64,000 bases of DNA from NCBI RefSeq assembly GCF_002870125.1, contig NZ_PNEO01000010.1, positions 62,001 through 126,000 of the forward strand, given 5' to 3'. The translations under genes were made by a program, and so were the position numbers. The notes beneath the pieces were generated by a model that was not told the origin of the DNA, did no database searches, and was given only the letters and a program-made list of their open reading frames with translations. Below, piece by piece: positions 1 through 8,383 of this stretch (its first letter is position 1; each line of letters starts with the position of its first letter). The stretch comes from Burkholderia sp. WAC0059. Lineage in GTDB: Bacteria; Pseudomonadota; Gammaproteobacteria; Burkholderiales; Burkholderiaceae.

Positions 1-452
1 ACGCCGAGCAGGGCGCGCTCAAGCGCATCGAGCGCTTCGTGCACTTGACCCTGCCCGTCAACATCGTCGAAGGCTTCGAGCCGCGCAAGGCGCCCCCGGC
101 GAACAATCGCGGCGGCTTCGGCCGCGGCCGGCCCGGTGGCAATGGCAACGGCGGCGGCAACGGACGGCGCTACGGCAGCGGTAACGGCGGCAAGCCGGGC
201 GGCTATGGCAATGCCGGCAACGGCGGCGGACGCGGCGGCTGGAGCGGCAAGCAGGCCGAGGCCGGCGCGCGCAGCGGCGGCTTCGGCGGCCAGTCGCGCG
301 ATGGCGGCTACGGCGCGCGCGGCAACGCGGGCAATACCGGCAATGCGCCGCGCAGCGGCCAGGGTCCGCGCGAAGGGTTCGGCCGTTCGCGCGACGGCGG
401 CTACGGCGCGCGACGCAACGACAACCCGCGCGGTCCCCGTCGGGATAGCTGA
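1..452 (+). CDS. rhlE: DEAD-box ATP-dependent RNA helicase, C-terminal end (RhlE-type)
   Basis: Only the 3' end of this gene is in the window. The open frame is already running at base 3 and stops at 450-452. The first residues (AEQGALKRIERF, then LPVNIVEGFEP) look like the end of the helicase C domain of RhlE-type DEAD-box proteins, which unwind structured RNA in ribosome assembly and RNA decay. The remaining ~120 residues are a low-complexity Gly/Arg/Asn tail with RGG-like motifs and a repeated SRDGGYGAR, expected to be disordered and to bind RNA non-specifically. Long tails of this type are common in Burkholderia RhlE homologues. A strong terminator follows at 505-540. The assignment to RhlE rather than another DEAD-box paralogue is by resemblance, because the catalytic core lies outside the window. 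Confidence 0.82.
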   Translation, partial: AEQGALKRIERFVHLTLPVNIVEGFEPRKAPPANNRGGFGRGRPGGNGNGGGNGRRYGSGNGGKPGGYGNAGNGGGRGGWSGKQAEAGARSGGFGGQSRDGGYGARGNAGNTGNAPRSGQGPREGFGRSRDGGYGARRNDNPRGPRRDS

Positions 453-504
453 TCCGCCCGCAAGGCATCCTCGACGCGGAAAGATTCGTCATCCTCGATA
501 AAAG

Positions 505-540
505 ACCGGCGCCCTGTTCACACAGGGCGCCGGTTTTTTT
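505..540 (+). terminator. Rho-independent terminator after rhlE
   Basis: A perfect 12-bp stem (ACCGGCGCCCTG at 505-516 with its complement at 523-534) encloses a 6-base loop and runs directly into seven T residues. It is a textbook intrinsic terminator 50 bases past the helicase stop. Because the next gene runs toward it from the other strand, it may also help end that transcript. Confidence 0.93.
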
Positions 541-573
541 CATTTCTCGCCGTCTCGCGCGATACGCGCCGTT

Positions 574-1008
574 CTACCGGTAGACGATCACCGGAATCTT
601 CGTGTGGCTCAGCACGCGCTGCGTCTCGCTGCCGATCAACAGGCTGCCGAGCCCCCGCCGCCCGTGCGAAGCCATGAAGATGACGTCGCAGCCGCCGTGC
701 TCGGCGGCCTCGATGATGCCGAGCCACGGCGACGGATGCACGCTAGTCCGGCTGCGGCAATCGACGCCGGCATGACGCGCGGCCTCCTCCACCTCACTCA
801 GATGCGTGCGCGCCTCGTGTTCGCTGCGCCGCTGAAAGTCGCCCGGCGGCTCGATGGCGACGTCCGAATACGGCGAGCACGGATACTGCGGCAGGCATGC
901 GTAAGCGGTCACGCGCGCGCCGACCGTGCGCGCGAAGTCGAGCGCGCCGTCGACGGCCTTCCTCGACAGGTCCGAGCCGTCGGTCGGCAGCAGGATGTGC
1001 TTGAACAT
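574..1008 (-). CDS. Universal stress protein, UspA family
   Basis: A 144-residue single-domain Usp protein starting MFKHILLPTDGS. It has the family's N-terminal beta strand with the conserved Asp of PTDGS, and the C-terminal nucleotide-loop pattern ASHGRRGLGSLLIGSETQ, the G-2x-G-9x-G(S/T) signature of ATP-binding Usp proteins. Such proteins are cytoplasmic and accumulate under starvation or stress; their biochemical role is poorly defined. The ATG at 1008 is chosen because a GGAG ribosome site lies about 8 bases upstream. The frame stays open well beyond it, but that extension is Arg-rich and looks like antisense shadow. The gene is monocistronic and converges with the helicase. Confidence 0.9.
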   Translation of the reverse strand: MFKHILLPTDGSDLSRKAVDGALDFARTVGARVTAYACLPQYPCSPYSDVAIEPPGDFQRRSEHEARTHLSEVEEAARHAGVDCRSRTSVHPSPWLGIIEAAEHGGCDVIFMASHGRRGLGSLLIGSETQRVLSHTKIPVIVYR

Positions 1009-1169
1009 GGGGCGTCTCCGTGTTCGACAGCGGCTATGCGGCAACCCGGCCCCGGATCGTCCGGCCGGTCTTCTCCGCGACTGGATTGTAGTGTGCCCGC
1101 GCGCGCGGCAGCGCGCCCATGCGTGTATTCCCGATGGCGTCGATGCGTCGTTCGCGCGAACAGGGCGCG

Positions 1170-2078
1170 TTAGCCCTGGCCCCAGTAATCGGGATGTCCG
1201 TAGGTATGCTTGAGAAGATCGAGAAAGAGCCGGACTCGCAGCGGCAAATGCCGGCGCTGCGCAAACACCGCGTGGATGCCGACCGGCGGCGCCTCGAACG
1301 CGTCGAGCACGCTCACGAGCCGACCCGCGGCGATGTCCTCGCCCACCTCCCACCACGAACGCCAGGCGAGCCCGCGTCCGTCGAGGCACCACTCGCGCAG
1401 GACCGCGCCGTCCGAGCATTCCACCGTGCCCGAGACGCGGACCGACACCACCTTGCCGTCCTGCCGGAACGTCCAGCCGCGCTGCTGGTTCGCGCTCGCG
1501 CCGAGCGCAAGGCAGTTGTGACGCGCGAGATCGGCAAGCGTGACGGGCGTGCCGCGCGCCTTCAGGTAGGGCGGCGCGGCCACGCAGACGCGCCGGTTCT
1601 CGCCGAGCCGCAGCGACACCAGCGACGAGTCGGGCAGCTCGCCGAGCCGCACGGCGCAATCGAACCCCTCGTTGACGAGATCGACCATCCGGTCCGACAG
1701 GTCGAGCGTGATCGTGACGTCCGGATGCTCGCGCGTGAACTCGGGCACGAGCGGCGCCACGTGGCGGCGGCCGAAACCGGCCGGCGCGGACACGCGCAAA
1801 TGCCCGCTCGCCCGCACGCCGCCGGCCGAGACGCTCGACTCGGCGTCCTGCATGTCCTGGATGATGCGCTGACAGTCCTCGAGGAATGCCGAGCCCTCGA
1901 AGGTCAGCGTGATGCGGCGCGTGGTGCGCACCAGCAGCTTGACGCCGAGACGCGCCTCGAGCGCGTCGATCCGGCGGCCGATCACGGCGGGCGCCACGCC
2001 TTCGGCCTGGGCGACGGCCGACAGGCTCCCTCTCGCCGCCACGGCGGCGAAGGTCTCGATCTGCTTGAAACGGTCCAT
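1170..2078 (-). CDS. LysR-family transcriptional regulator, divergent from aceB
   Basis: A 302-residue LTTR. The N-terminal winged helix-turn-helix is at about residues 1-62 (MDRFKQIETFAAVAARGSLS, then the recognition region PAVIGRRIDALEARLG), followed by a periplasmic-binding-like effector domain from about 90 to 295. Length and organisation are normal. It is divergently transcribed from malate synthase across about 160 bp, the usual LTTR arrangement, so control of aceB is likely but not shown. Helix residues (VIGRR rather than the more common SVSR) place it in the group with DsdC/AaeR-like wing helices; no ligand can be named. Confidence 0.9.
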   Translation of the reverse strand: MDRFKQIETFAAVAARGSLSAVAQAEGVAPAVIGRRIDALEARLGVKLLVRTTRRITLTFEGSAFLEDCQRIIQDMQDAESSVSAGGVRASGHLRVSAPAGFGRRHVAPLVPEFTREHPDVTITLDLSDRMVDLVNEGFDCAVRLGELPDSSLVSLRLGENRRVCVAAPPYLKARGTPVTLADLARHNCLALGASANQQRGWTFRQDGKVVSVRVSGTVECSDGAVLREWCLDGRGLAWRSWWEVGEDIAAGRLVSVLDAFEAPPVGIHAVFAQRRHLPLRVRLFLDLLKHTYGHPDYWGQG

Positions 2079-2104
2079 CGGGCGGGTACGAAAACAGGCG
2101 GAAC

Positions 2105-2122
2105 GGGATTGAAGGGATTGAA
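2105..2122. repeat. Tandem 9-bp direct repeat in the LysR-aceB intergenic region
   Basis: GGGATTGAA occurs twice head-to-tail (2105-2113 and 2114-2122) just upstream of the LysR start, on the AT-poor side of the divergent intergenic region. It could be a pair of half-sites for the regulator or chance; no palindromic partner was found. Confidence 0.4.
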
Positions 2123-2242
2123 CGGATCGCAGATTATGTTCTTAAAAGTAAAAGATCAAGTGCGTTCTGATTTATTTATAGCGACTCCCATCACGAATAA
2201 GATGCCTCTCGATCTTTGAACCCAACCGATCAGGGAGCCATC

Positions 2243-3835
<1,593 letters not shown>

Positions 3836-3850
3836 CGAAAGCCGCCTTGC

Positions 3851-3882
3851 GCCCGCCCGCCTCGGCCAGGCGGGGTGCGGGC
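3851..3882 (+). terminator. GC-rich hairpin after aceB
   Basis: Nested arms GCCCGC/GCGGGC (3851-3856, 3877-3882) and CCGCCT/AGGCGG (3857-3862, 3868-3873) form an interrupted 12-bp stem 16 bases past the aceB stop. There is no T-run, so it may only be an mRNA 3' stabiliser or a weak terminator. Confidence 0.45.
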
Positions 3883-3973
3883 GGCCGCGATGCTTCGGGC
3901 GGATCGTTACCCCCGAGGCATCGCGTAAATCACCGGCGCAGCACCCGCGAACGGCTCGTGAATCGCCCGGGGA

Positions 3974-4396
3974 TCAATCCGGGCCGCCGCCCGAATCCCG
4001 CGCCCGCCGGTACGCGACCCAGTCGCCGCCGGGAATCTCGGGCAGCCCGGCCACCGACTCGCGCGCGACCGGGTAAAAGAGGCACGGCACGCCGCGGCCG
4101 TCGATCTCGACGACGATCTCCCGCGCGAGGAACAGGCCCTCCACGCCCGGATACACCTCCTCGATTTCGTCGAGCACGGCGACGAGAGCGTTTTCGATCC
4201 CATAGACGTCGCCCACCACGCGCGCGTTACCCTCCCCGACGACGAGCCCCGGATAGGCGCCGAAATCGAACAGCCGCCCGGCCACGGCGGCTTGCCCCAC
4301 CCGCTTCGGCGCGGCGATGCCGGCACGCGCGGCCGCGACGCCGATGTCGTTGATTTCGCCCGCCCGCAACGTACCGTAGACGAATACGTATCGCAT
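3974..4396 (-). CDS. Gamma-glutamylcyclotransferase-fold (AIG2/GGCT-like) protein
   Basis: A 140-residue protein opening MRYVFVYGTLRAGE, the diagnostic YGTLR glycine loop of the GGCT/AIG2/YtfP fold. A conserved acidic residue is expected near the middle (DEIEEVYPG). Family members act on gamma-glutamyl amines or peptides and release 5-oxoproline, but many bacterial ones have unknown substrates, so only the fold is claimed. The ATG at 4396 starts the conserved strand directly; an in-frame GTG four codons upstream is possible. It stands alone, divergent from the AraC-type regulator across about 100 bp. Confidence 0.82.
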   Translation of the reverse strand: MRYVFVYGTLRAGEINDIGVAAARAGIAAPKRVGQAAVAGRLFDFGAYPGLVVGEGNARVVGDVYGIENALVAVLDEIEEVYPGVEGLFLAREIVVEIDGRGVPCLFYPVARESVAGLPEIPGGDWVAYRRARDSGGGPD

Positions 4397-4494
4397 GGTC
4401 CCGCACACCCCCCTCGAATTGTCGGTCCGCGTGAAGCCGGCGGCCCGACGCGAACGCCTACAATAGCAAAAGCCCGCGTCCCCGCCGCACCCTC

Positions 4495-5484
4495 ATGCCT
4501 TCGTCCGCCCGCACTACGCCGCGCCGCACCGATTTCAACGACATCCCGCCGGAGTTCGAGCCCACGCGCACGCATCCGATCCGCGTGCGCTCGCGGCCGA
4601 TGCCGGACAGCGTGCGCATCGCGGAGCACACGCACGGCTGGGCGCAACTGGCCTACGCCTCGCGCGGCGTGCTGCGCGTGACGACGCCGGGCACGACGTG
4701 GATGGTGCCGCCCTCGCGCGCCATCTGGATACCGCCGCGCGTGACCCACGAAGTCCTGATCGTCGAAGAGGCCTTTCTGCGCACGCTCTACGTCGACGAA
4801 TCGATCGTGCCTCGCGAGCTCGCGGCCTGCCGCGTGGTCGAGGTCTCGGGCCTGCTGCGCGAGGCCATCGCGGCGCTCGACGTGCGGGATTTGCCCCACG
4901 CGCGCGAACGGCTGCTCTGCACGCTCGCGCTCGATGAAATCATACGGTCGGCGCCGCTGCCGCTTGCCGTGCCGATGCCGCGGGAAAAACGCCTGCGCGC
5001 CCTCTGCGAAGCGCTGCTCGCCGATCCGGCCCATCCCGGCTCGCTCGAGCATTGGGCCGCGCAGGTCGGCGCGAGCTCCCGCACGATCGCGCGGCTCTTT
5101 CGGCAGGAGCTCGGCCTGAGTTTTTCGCACTGGCGGCAACAGGCAATCCTCGCCCGCGCCATCCCGCTCCTCAACCAGGGCAAGCCGATGTCGTTCATCG
5201 CCGAGACGCTGGGCTACCGCAGCCAGAGCGCGTTTTCCGCGATGTTCCGGCGCGCCTTCGGACAAAGCCCCCGCGCGTTCATCGCACCGGGCAACGCGCC
5301 TCACGCCGACGGTCGCACGGATACGGATGGACACGAAACAACCGCCGGCAAGGCCCGGGAAAGGGAGAAGAAAACGGACGACGACTTGGGGTTGTCCGGC
5401 GTCAGGGACGACGACGGCAACCGGCAAGAGAAACGGGACGGGACGCGTTCAGACCGACCGGGTCATATGACGGATCAGGCCTAG
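4495..5484 (+). CDS. AraC-family regulator with cupin sensor domain and charged tail
   Basis: A 329-residue regulator. An AraC_binding cupin region (about 25-130; EHTHGWAQLAYASRG carries cupin-type His residues) precedes a double helix-turn-helix (about 165-265; the second helix region contains the family pattern IAETLGYRSQSAFSAMFRRAFG). The last ~65 residues are Asp/Arg/Lys-rich, look disordered and extend past the normal end of the family. The tail overlaps the 3' end of the convergent GNAT gene by 36 bp, so the extension may be recent read-through of an ancestral stop. A TACAAT box at 4459-4464 may be its -10 element; no good -35 was seen. Confidence 0.88.
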   Translation: MPSSARTTPRRTDFNDIPPEFEPTRTHPIRVRSRPMPDSVRIAEHTHGWAQLAYASRGVLRVTTPGTTWMVPPSRAIWIPPRVTHEVLIVEEAFLRTLYVDESIVPRELAACRVVEVSGLLREAIAALDVRDLPHARERLLCTLALDEIIRSAPLPLAVPMPREKRLRALCEALLADPAHPGSLEHWAAQVGASSRTIARLFRQELGLSFSHWRQQAILARAIPLLNQGKPMSFIAETLGYRSQSAFSAMFRRAFGQSPRAFIAPGNAPHADGRTDTDGHETTAGKAREREKKTDDDLGLSGVRDDDGNRQEKRDGTRSDRPGHMTDQA

Positions 5485-5913
5485 CTGCGCGAGCCGCGGC
5501 CCGGCGAGCCGATAGCCCATGCGCCAGTAAAGACGGGCCGCGGGATTGTCGACGAACACCCGCAACTGCAGTTCGCGCAGCCCGCGCTCGCGCGCCCAGC
5601 GATGCGAGGTGTTGAGCAGGAACGTGCCCGCGCCCTGCCCGCGGTATCCGCTCGCGATCTGCAGGTCGCGGATATGGAGCGAGTCGCCTTCCTCGGTCAG
5701 GCGCAACAGGCCGATCGGCTCGCCGTCAGATTCGAGAATGTAATTCTCCGATTGACGATAACTGGCCAGAAAGAACTCGCCGGCCCAGGTCAGACGATGG
5801 CGAGTGTAGTAGCCGACCATGTTGGTGCGCGTCAGCGTTTCGGCGAACGCGGAATCGTCCATGCCGGCGGCACGCAAATGGAATCGCGACGAGAGATCGT
5901 TCAGGGCGAACAT
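5449..5913 (-). CDS. GNAT-family N-acetyltransferase
   Basis: A 154-residue GNAT protein, predicted to transfer an acetyl group from acetyl-CoA to an amine. The acetyl-CoA-binding motif A is visible as IRDLQIASGYRGQGAGTFLL (Q/R-x-x-G-x-G/A at about residues 97-101 region), followed by the strand and helix around LQLRVFVDNPAARLYWRMGY, the family's C-terminal motif B. Substrate unknown. The ATG at 5913 is preferred; a TTG two codons upstream is also open and neither has a strong ribosome site. It converges on the AraC regulator with a 36-bp overlap. Confidence 0.87.
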   Translation of the reverse strand: MFALNDLSSRFHLRAAGMDDSAFAETLTRTNMVGYYTRHRLTWAGEFFLASYRQSENYILESDGEPIGLLRLTEEGDSLHIRDLQIASGYRGQGAGTFLLNTSHRWARERGLRELQLRVFVDNPAARLYWRMGYRLAGPRLAQLGLIRHMTRSV

Positions 5914-6036
5914 AGGCAAAATTATGAGTCGGCCAGGTCATTCCGGATAGACGTTAAGGTACCGCGCGCCCGCCAGCAATGGAAGCCGGAGGAGCGCGGA
6001 GTCCGGGCGCGAAAGTGGACGGGATCGCCCCGGCCG

Positions 6037-6477
6037 TCAACGCATGCCCTTCGGCGCCTTCCACTCGGGATACAGGCCGCCGTTCGTGGGCGGCTTCGAC
6101 ACGGAGCCACTGCCGTTCTGGCCGATGAAGTTGGGATGCCGACGGTCGTTAACCGGAACCCACTGGATACGGTCGGTTCCCGCCTCCTGAACCATGGCTG
6201 GCATCAAATCTTGCCGGTGGCGGTTGTAGTTCTGTTCGGAGAAATGGTTGTCGAGCGCAGCGCTACGCTCCTCCGAGTCGGGCATCCGCGAACGGCCGGA
6301 CTTTACGGGCATGTGCTGCAGCGAGGATGAGGCGGTCTGCCGCGTACTGTAGCTTCGCGTGGAAGACCGCGAGGACGGACCCGAACTGCGGCTCCGGAAA
6401 GTGTCCGTGTCGCTCGGCCACCCGCCGGGCACGCGTTCATTCCCGCTATGGATTGTGTTACTAGAAACATTTCCCAT
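6037..6477 (-). CDS. Ser-rich orphan protein with an N-terminal myristoylation-like motif
   Basis: I do not recognise this 146-residue protein. The start is well supported: ATG at 6477 follows AGGAG by 8 bases. The first 60 residues contain about 18 Ser plus many Thr, Arg, Gly and Pro, with no membrane segment and no Cys. The N-terminus MGNVSSN fits the pattern G-x-x-x-S/T seen in N-myristoylated proteins. Early codons (GGA, TCT, AGT, ACA) are rare in this GC-rich neighbourhood, suggesting foreign origin. Ser-rich polar N-termini and myristoylation motifs are both features of type III secreted effectors, so an effector is possible but is inference. It lies 424 bp from the 3' end of tRNA-Asp, a typical integration side. 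Confidence 0.6.
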   Translation of the reverse strand: MGNVSSNTIHSGNERVPGGWPSDTDTFRSRSSGPSSRSSTRSYSTRQTASSSLQHMPVKSGRSRMPDSEERSAALDNHFSEQNYNRHRQDLMPAMVQEAGTDRIQWVPVNDRRHPNFIGQNGSGSVSKPPTNGGLYPEWKAPKGMR

Positions 6478-6553
6478 CTCGAGCTCCTGTTTTCAAAGTT
6501 CGGTTCAGTCATGGCGGATCGTCGAATTGCCGGGCGAAGAAGGCGAAGAAGAT

Positions 6554-6567
6554 CGTTCCCGGGAACG
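6554..6567. promoter_or_regulatory. 14-bp perfect palindrome upstream of the orphan gene
   Basis: CGTTCCCGGGAACG is a perfect 14-bp dyad centred about 84 bp before the orphan gene's ATG, a plausible operator position. The binding protein is unknown. Confidence 0.4.
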
Positions 6568-6860
6568 CTTAAACGCCCTCTCGCGCCCGCGCCTCGACGA
6601 CCAGAGCATAGTGGAGAGGAAATCGGACCTGAAAACGGCGTTTCGCGTAGGCGGACGTCATTTCGTTTCCCGGTCGGAAATCTGCGGTTGCGGCGATGAC
6701 CCGCCCGATGCGGCGCGCAGATAAGTGCCACGAGGAGATGGAAAGGGAGCGAGACGGCAAGCGGGCACGCCGGCACCGGGTTTGGCTATCGCCGGCCGGA
6801 CAATCGTGGCTTCAACCGGGCGATTCAGGACAAATCCAGGACACGGCGCCCGGAAAACAC

Positions 6861-6893
6861 AAAAGGGTTACGTCGCATTCGACGTAACCCTTT
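6861..6893 (-). terminator. Terminator of the tRNA array
   Basis: A 14-bp perfect stem (6862-6875 with 6880-6893) and 4-base loop lie 9 bases beyond the CCA end of the last tRNA-Asp. On the minus strand it is followed by TTTTGTGTTTT, giving a normal intrinsic terminator for the tRNA transcript. Confidence 0.88.
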
Positions 6894-6901
6894 AATTTGA
6901 C

Positions 6902-6978
6902 TGGCGGAGCGGACGGGACTCGAACCCGCGACCCCCGGCGTGACAGGCCGGTATTCTAACCAACTGAACTACCGCTCC
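6902..6978 (-). tRNA. tRNA-Asp (GTC), copy 2 in transcription order
   Basis: A 77-nt cloverleaf on the minus strand beginning GGAGCGGTAGTTCAGTTGG and ending with encoded CCA. The anticodon is GTC, the T-loop is GGTTCGAGTCC, and the acceptor stem GGAGCGG/CCGCTCC is perfect. It is identical to the copy at 7190-7266. Confidence 0.97.
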
Positions 6979-7050
6979 AGTCTCGATACGCATGCGGGCG
7001 TCGGTCGTTTCCCGCATGGCGCGGCGCCATTGCATGGCACTGCGAATGTC

Positions 7051-7126
7051 TGGCGTCCCCTAGGGGATTCGAACCCCTGTACTCACCGTGAAAGGGTGAT
7101 GTCCTGGGCCTCTAGACGAAGGGGAC
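7051..7126 (-). tRNA. tRNA-Glu (TTC), copy 2 in transcription order
   Basis: A 76-nt tRNA on the minus strand starting GTCCCCTTCGTCTAGAGGCC with anticodon TTC, T-loop GGTTCGAATCC and encoded CCA. It differs from the copy at 7339-7414 by one base in the D-loop region (position 7106 against 7394). Confidence 0.97.
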
Positions 7127-7151
7127 CGCAACCCAAGGCTTACACCTTTAA

Positions 7152-7186
7152 TTAAAAAGCCCGCTCAAGCATACTTGAACGGGCTT
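7152..7186 (-). terminator. Hairpin between the two Asp-Glu tRNA pairs
   Basis: Arms at 7157-7169 and 7174-7186 form a 13-bp stem with one G-U-type mismatch and a 4-base loop, followed on the minus strand by TTTTTAATT. It lies between the upstream and downstream pairs, so it either terminates the first pair or acts as a processing signal within a four-tRNA transcript. Confidence 0.78.
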
Positions 7187-7189
7187 ATC

Positions 7190-7266
7190 TGGCGGAGCGG
7201 ACGGGACTCGAACCCGCGACCCCCGGCGTGACAGGCCGGTATTCTAACCAACTGAACTACCGCTCC
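7190..7266 (-). tRNA. tRNA-Asp (GTC), copy 1 in transcription order
   Basis: A 77-nt tRNA-Asp on the minus strand with anticodon GTC, perfect acceptor stem and encoded CCA, identical to the copy at 6902-6978. It follows tRNA-Glu copy 1 by about 72 bp. Confidence 0.97.
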
Positions 7267-7338
7267 AGTTTCGACACACACGCGGACGTCGGTCGTTTTC
7301 CGCATGCTGCGGCTCCATGCTCATGGCGCCGCGAAGTC

Positions 7339-7414
7339 TGGCGTCCCCTAGGGGATTCGAACCCCTGTACTCACCGTGAAAGGGTGATGTCCTAGGCCTC
7401 TAGACGAAGGGGAC
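7339..7414 (-). tRNA. tRNA-Glu (TTC), copy 1 in transcription order
   Basis: A 76-nt tRNA-Glu on the minus strand with anticodon TTC and encoded CCA. It is the first gene of the array as transcribed. A candidate promoter lies immediately upstream: minus-strand TTGACG at 7455-7460 and TACGAG at 7434-7439, with a 15-bp spacer that is shorter than ideal. Confidence 0.97.
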
Positions 7415-8019
7415 ATAATCTTTGCAGATTTGTCTCGTACCCGCTGCCAACTTTCGTCAACAGCGAAGAACGACATTCTAGCTGCTTTACCGCGCATTGT
7501 GAAGCCCTTTCTTCGGACCCTTCTTTGCGCAGCTCATGCGTTCGCTACAACCGGCACGCACAACCTCTTAACCACCTCTAACCACCGGCAGCCACCGCCG
7601 AACGCAGATATTTGCCGGAAAGTCTTGTGAAGTGCTTCCTGCGTTTTGCCGTGCTTTCCCGCATAAATCGCGGAAATCGACTGCGAAACCATCGTCAGCG
7701 AAGTCGGCGATTATACGCAGCCACGCCGGGCCCGCGCAAGCATTTTCGATTTGCCGAAGCAGGCTGGGCATGGCGCAAGAGGTCAAGGACAGGTGCAAAG
7801 ACAGGGGCAAATACAAGGGCCGAAGACAGGACTAAGGACACGGCCAAAGGCGCCCCATCCGGAGGCATTCGAGACCGGCATGCCGCGCTCGCCGAGCGTG
7901 CATCGAGCACGTTCTCATCGTGCGCCGCGCATCGTCCGGCCTACGGACACGGCCATCGCCCATCCGGCCGTCGCGCTCATGCTACGATTCAGCCCTCGTT
8001 GCCACCCTGCCTCTTCACG
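7415..8019. other. 600-bp stretch without a clear gene
   Basis: The side next to tRNA-Glu holds a possible minus-strand tRNA promoter (7434-7460). The middle is comparatively AT-rich. Bases 7781-7850 are purine-rich with irregular repeats of AAGGACAGG-like words and give no stable protein-like frame. I see no RNA gene or mobile-element remnant. Confidence 0.5.
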
Positions 8020-8301
8020 ATGCGCTGCTCCCTGTGCAACCGGATGCTCAAACAACCGGATGCCAGCTCACCCCACTCCGCCCTCTCGCTGTTCGGCAGC
8101 CCCCGCAAACTGCGTCCCATGCTTCGCCGGCCCGTCGTGTTGACGCGCTACTGTTGCGGCCTTTGCGGCACGCAATGGCTGCACGACGCCGACCCGTTGC
8201 AGCCCGTCGGCCAGCGCTGGATCTGTCTCGAACGCGCGGCGAGCGTGCTCGCCCCGCTCACCATCCGGCTTTCGGCCACGATCGCGCCGTCCGTCTGCTG
8301 A
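8020..8301 (+). CDS. Small CxxC zinc-ribbon-like protein
   Basis: A 93-residue protein starting MRCSLCNRML. Two Cys clusters, CSLC at residues 3-6 and CCGLC at about 46-50, could chelate one zinc ion in a ribbon or knuckle. No other domain is recognisable and the function is unknown. The ATG at 8020 directly begins the first Cys motif, which supports it as the start; the frame is open far upstream but that part is low-complexity. No ribosome site is obvious. It stands alone between the tRNA region and the convergent malonate-linked MFS gene. Confidence 0.55.
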   Translation: MRCSLCNRMLKQPDASSPHSALSLFGSPRKLRPMLRRPVVLTRYCCGLCGTQWLHDADPLQPVGQRWICLERAASVLAPLTIRLSATIAPSVC

Positions 8302-8383
8302 GCGGCCCGCGCCGTCGCGACGGCGCGGGCCATGCGTCATCGCCATGTGCGCGATCGATCGACGCGACCCGCGCGCCGTCGGC

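Larger units (their letters stand above)
6478..6901. other. Gene-poor stretch between the orphan gene and the tRNA array
   Basis: No convincing gene. It holds the ribosome site of the orphan gene, a 14-bp perfect palindrome at 6554-6567, several TTCG motifs on the minus strand and the tRNA-array terminator at 6861-6893. Base composition is more AT-rich and uneven than in flanking genes, consistent with an acquired remnant. No att-like copy of the tRNA 3' end was found here. Confidence 0.6.

Noticed and set aside
6523..6547. TTCG-N17-TTCG on the minus strand upstream of the orphan gene, like a PIP/hrpII box
   Set aside because: The required spacing is 16 bases (TTCGB-N15-TTCGB). Here it is 17, and the motif is only about 46 bases from the start codon, which is too close. 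TTCG is also frequent locally.
6037..7414. A tRNA-bounded genomic island with att repeats
   Set aside because: No integrase, transposase or second partial copy of the tRNA 3' end was found; the only repeat of it is the complete second tRNA-Asp.
7781..7850. Purine-rich irregular repeats that looked like a minisatellite or small RNA
   Set aside because: Unit length is not constant, no stable stem or promoter/terminator pair is visible, and no frame is protein-like.
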